Source: Clostridia bacterium (GTDB lineage Bacteria > Bacillota > Clostridia > Christensenellales > DTU072). From it: 8,631 nucleotides of DNA. How positions within the stretch are numbered: the stretch's first letter is position 1; the number at the start of each line of letters is the position of its first letter. The position numbers were made by a program, and so were the translations under genes. The stretch covers positions 1 through 8,631 of the forward strand of contig JAQVME010000044.1 of the NCBI GenBank assembly GCA_028703745.1, in the 5' to 3' direction. Of this stretch, positions 6,423-8,631 are shown piece after piece. The notes beneath the pieces are model-generated. The model was not told the origin of the DNA and made no database searches. It saw nothing but the letters and a program-made list of their open reading frames with translations.

Positions 6423-7606
6423 AACGCGCTTGCTATAGCGTCAAGGAATTCGTCCGTGCTGATGCCTCTGACCGCCACCCCGTCATTTTTAAAAATGCCG
6501 GAAAGGTCTTTTGTCATAATTCCGTTTTCAATGGTAGATACAGAAACCTTCTCGAGCTTGTCGGCAAAGTCGCAAAGCTCCGTCAAACTGTCAAGTTGTC
6601 CCCTTTTTCGGAGGGCTCCCGTCCACGCAAATATCGTTGCCATGGGGTTAGTCGAGGTAGTTTCGCCTTTCAGATGCTTGTAATAATGTCTTGTCACCGT
6701 ACCGTGCGCCGCCTCGTATTCATAATTGCCCTCGGGCGAAACCAGCACCGAAGTCATCATAGCCAGCGAGCCGAAAGCCGTTGCGACCATATCGCTCATA
6801 ACGTCGCCGTCATAGTTCTTGCACGCCCATATCATTCCGCCGTTTGAGCGTATGACTCTTGCCACCGCATCGTCTATTAGCGTATAAAAATACTCTATGT
6901 CGGCTTCCTTAAATTTTGCGGCATACCCGCTTTCATAGACCTCTGAAAAAATATCCTTAAAACGGTGATCATATATCTTGCTTATGGTGTCCTTTGTGGC
7001 AAACCACAAATCCGTCTTGGTATCTAAGGCATAGTTCATACAGCTTTTTGCAAAGGAGCGTATACTCTTGTCGGTATTGTGCATAGCCTGCACGACGCCG
7101 CCACCTGCGAAATCAAAAATAACTTTTCTCTCTCCGCTTGGCATGACAAGTTCCGCCCTGCCCTCCGTTGCGGTGTACGCTTCGACTCCGCCATAGACGT
7201 CGCCGTATGCGTGACGGGCAATAGTGATAGGCTTTGTCCACGACGGCAGCAGCACCTGCACACCCCGCGCCATAATCGGCGTTCTGAAGACCGTGCCGTC
7301 AAGTATAGCTCTTATGGTGCCGTTGGGAGATTTCCACATTTTGGAGAGGTTGTATTCCTTTACTCTCTCCGCGTTGGGAGTAATAGTGGCGCACTTGACG
7401 CCCACTCCGTATTTCTTTATTGCTTGAGCGGCATCTGCCGTCACCTTGTCGAGGGTTTTTTCACGCTCAATGAGTCCAAGGTCGTAGTATTCGGTTTTCA
7501 AATCTATGAAAGGCAAAAGCAGTTTTTCTTTAATCTTTTGCCATAGTATTCTCGTCATCTCGTCGCCGTCCATTTCTACAATCGGCGTTTTCATCAAAAT
7601 CTTCAT
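6419..7606 (-). CDS. icd: NADP-dependent isocitrate dehydrogenase (eukaryotic-type homodimer family)
   Basis: Oxidatively decarboxylates isocitrate to 2-oxoglutarate and makes NADPH, in the cytoplasm. The 395-residue protein resembles the human IDH1/IDH2-like family, not E. coli Icd. Landmarks in order: VEMDGDEMTR at 10-19; KCATITP at 71-77; MWKSPNGTIR at 90-99; Arg108; RHAYGD with Arg131 (the equivalent of human IDH1 Arg132); Tyr138; Lys205; Asp245; NYDGDVMSD with Asp268 and Asp272 for metal; and HGTVTRHY with Arg306 and His307, the pair that recognises the NADP 2'-phosphate. Catalytic and cofactor residues are therefore intact. The segment after Tyr138 (GGVEAYTATEGR) departs from the usual form with a PGPG turn. 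The first ATG sits 4 bases after GGAGG. The next in-frame ATG, at codon 5, is too far from that site. It is the only gene of the set with a strong ribosome binding site, so it may be translated more than its neighbours. Confidence 0.93.
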   Translation of the reverse strand: MKILMKTPIVEMDGDEMTRILWQKIKEKLLLPFIDLKTEYYDLGLIEREKTLDKVTADAAQAIKKYGVGVKCATITPNAERVKEYNLSKMWKSPNGTIRAILDGTVFRTPIMARGVQVLLPSWTKPITIARHAYGDVYGGVEAYTATEGRAELVMPSGERKVIFDFAGGGVVQAMHNTDKSIRSFAKSCMNYALDTKTDLWFATKDTISKIYDHRFKDIFSEVYESGYAAKFKEADIEYFYTLIDDAVARVIRSNGGMIWACKNYDGDVMSDMVATAFGSLAMMTSVLVSPEGNYEYEAAHGTVTRHYYKHLKGETTSTNPMATIFAWTGALRKRGQLDSLTELCDFADKLEKVSVSTIENGIMTKDLSGIFKNDGVAVRGISTDEFLDAIASAL

Positions 7607-7610
7607 CAGT

Positions 7611-7615
7611 CCTCC
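7611..7615 (-). promoter_or_regulatory. Strong ribosome binding site of the isocitrate dehydrogenase gene
   Basis: The minus strand reads GGAGG with four bases (ACTG) before the ATG at 7604-7606, inside the only real gap of the operon (14 bases). It selects the first ATG over the one at codon 5. Confidence 0.8.
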
Positions 7616-7620
7616 ATAAG

Positions 7621-8118
7621 TTAGAATTCTTTTACTTCTTTGTTTTTATATACGCTGAAGCGTATGTCAAATCCGTTGTCGTTTGTTTTCTCGCTCTCTT
7701 GCAGGCAATTCCATCCGGAAAGCGTGTCCAAATTTTCAAAAAATACGGTGGCTTCGCCGTCGGCGTCAACCTTTGTGATATACGCCGTATCGCAATACGG
7801 CAGCATGGTTCTATAAAACATTGCGCCGCCCACTATGAAAATATCTTCGGAAGGATAATTCTTCAGCAGTTGCGACAGCTCGTCCAGACTCTGCGCCACT
7901 ATGCAGTCATCGCGGCTGCCTCCGGGGAAAAGCACGACGTTCGTTCTGCCCTTGAGCGGCTTGCCGCCGGGAAAGGAAAGCAGAGTGTTGCTTCCCATCA
8001 CGATTACTTTGCCGAGAGTTTTCTCTTTGAAATACTCCATATCTTTCTTCAAATGGAACAACAGGTCGTTGTTCTTGCCTATGCCCCATTTTTTGTCTAC
8101 TGCAACTATTGTTTTCAT
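7621..8118 (-). CDS. folA: Dihydrofolate reductase
   Basis: Reduces dihydrofolate to tetrahydrofolate with a nicotinamide cofactor, closing the cycle opened by thymidylate synthase just upstream. The 165 residues have the usual bacterial DHFR length. Visible landmarks: WGIGKNNDLL (11-20), forming the mobile active-site loop; Asp26, the catalytic acid (E. coli Asp27); Phe21 where E. coli has Trp22; GKPLKGR with Arg58 for the folate glutamate (E. coli Arg57); IVGG at 95-98, the conserved cis Gly-Gly; and Thr115, matching E. coli Thr113. Odd points are Ser43 in place of the usual arginine of MGR-x-T, and Phe64-Pro65 in place of the Ser-Ser pair of E. coli. Both are positions that contact the NADPH 2'-phosphate. 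The start overlaps the thyA stop by 4 bases. A partial GGTGG/GAGG lies upstream. Confidence 0.93.
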   Translation of the reverse strand: MKTIVAVDKKWGIGKNNDLLFHLKKDMEYFKEKTLGKVIVMGSNTLLSFPGGKPLKGRTNVVLFPGGSRDDCIVAQSLDELSQLLKNYPSEDIFIVGGAMFYRTMLPYCDTAYITKVDADGEATVFFENLDTLSGWNCLQESEKTNDNGFDIRFSVYKNKEVKEF

Positions 8119-8631
8119 ATCGCCACCGGTAACCTCGCGCCCAAAGGAGAAAACCGATAGTTCTCCAAGGCGAAGTCCTCAACTTTATAGCTGTAAAAAT
8201 CCTCTTTTTCGTTCATGACCAGACGCGGCGCGTCGTATTGCGGTCTTTTAAGCAACTCCTCGAGGACGGGGATATGCCTGTCGTATATATGCGCGTCGGC
8301 TACGATGTGCACCAGCTCTCCCGCCACCAGCCCGCACGAAGCCGCAAGCATTTTCACCAGTACGGAATATTGCACTACGTTCCAGTTGTTGGCGACGACC
8401 ATATCCTGCGAGCGCTGATTTAAAATAGCGTTAAGCGTCTTTCCCGCGGTATTGAGCGTAAGCGAATAGGCGCAAGGGTAAAGATGCATTTCGTGAAGGT
8501 CCCTGTGGTTATACATATTGGCAATAATTCTTCTGCTTTGCGGATTGTTCCGCAAGTCGAAAAGCAATCTGTCCACCTGGTCGAACTCGCCTTCCTTGTA
8601 AATATGTTTTTGCGCCAGCTGATAGCCGTAC
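8115..8631 (-). CDS. thyA: Thymidylate synthase, C-terminal part (5' end outside the window)
   Basis: Makes dTMP from dUMP using methylene-tetrahydrofolate, yielding dihydrofolate. Only the last 171 residues are present; the frame is open to the right edge, so no start can be given. The GTG at 8574-8576 is an internal valine in QVDRL, not a start. Visible residues (numbered from the window edge): the QVD motif at 18-20; SRRI at 32-35; the catalytic cysteine in YPC at 53 (codon 8472-8474); QRSQD at 72-76; Asn84 matching the dUMP-binding asparagine; H-I-Y at 114-116 matching the His/Tyr pair that binds dUMP; and the C-terminal PVAI. The segment VANNWN replaces the LGLPFN of E. coli, and ADAHIYDRH replaces GDTHLYSNH. 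As far as I recall, both are typical of a clostridial ThyA group. It overlaps the DHFR gene by 4 bases. Confidence 0.95.
   Translation of the reverse strand, partial: YGYQLAQKHIYKEGEFDQVDRLLFDLRNNPQSRRIIANMYNHRDLHEMHLYPCAYSLTLNTAGKTLNAILNQRSQDMVVANNWNVVQYSVLVKMLAASCGLVAGELVHIVADAHIYDRHIPVLEELLKRPQYDAPRLVMNEKEDFYSYKVEDFALENYRFSPLGARLPVAI

Noticed and set aside
7079..7546. Plus-strand open frame of 155 codons opposite isocitrate dehydrogenase
   Set aside because: Antisense shadow of a well-supported conserved enzyme.
7699..8160. Plus-strand open frame of 153 codons opposite DHFR
   Set aside because: Antisense shadow of a well-supported conserved enzyme; no motif of its own.
8574..8576. GTG as a start codon for thymidylate synthase
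   Set aside because: It is the valine of the conserved QVD motif. The frame continues upstream with residues typical of ThyA (YGYQL) to the window edge, so the true start is outside.

Overview
The window reads as a chromosomal piece of an anaerobic, low-to-mid-GC Gram-positive bacterium, most likely an uncultured member of the Clostridia (Bacillota). The lineage call is inference. It rests on the clostridial-style thymidylate synthase and DHFR sequences, on a metallo-hydrolase gene directly before a HemZ-type radical SAM gene, and on a lipoprotein built from InlB-type, BspA-type leucine-rich and GLUG repeats. Every gene I can support lies on the minus strand, so the region is transcribed from right to left.

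Right part (4408-8631): five housekeeping genes packed as one apparent operon, in transcription order: thymidylate synthase (5' end outside the window), dihydrofolate reductase, a eukaryotic-type NADP-dependent isocitrate dehydrogenase, a glyoxalase II-like metallo-beta-lactamase-fold hydrolase, and a HemZ-family radical SAM protein. Three of the four junctions are 4-base ATGA overlaps. The fourth, DHFR to isocitrate dehydrogenase, is a 14-base gap with a strong ribosome binding site. ThyA turns methylene-tetrahydrofolate into dihydrofolate while making dTMP, and DHFR regenerates tetrahydrofolate using NADPH. Isocitrate dehydrogenase is a possible NADPH source, but a functional link to the folate pair is only inferred.

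Middle (4274-4407): a short AT-rich intergenic stretch. It holds a good minus-strand promoter, with an extended -10 and a 17-base spacer, and then a leader with a small perfect hairpin and two palindromes. I see no terminator after hemZ.

Left part (1-4273): one very large open reading frame, read continuously over 1424 codons from an ATG with a good ribosome binding site and running off the left edge of the window. It encodes a predicted surface lipoprotein. In order, it has a lipoprotein signal peptide (Cys24), an Ig-like region, a divergent and then a canonical InlB B-repeat, a long BspA-type (LRR_5) leucine-rich region, four more InlB-type repeats, and the start of a GLUG-type beta-helical domain. 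It is the most distinctive object here, and a gene caller that needs a stop codon inside the window would miss it.

I found no RNA genes, CRISPR array, mobile element, phage gene or recognisable defence system. Candidates for a closer look are the lipoprotein architecture, a DHFR that lacks the usual NADPH 2'-phosphate contacts, and the unusual operon membership of isocitrate dehydrogenase.
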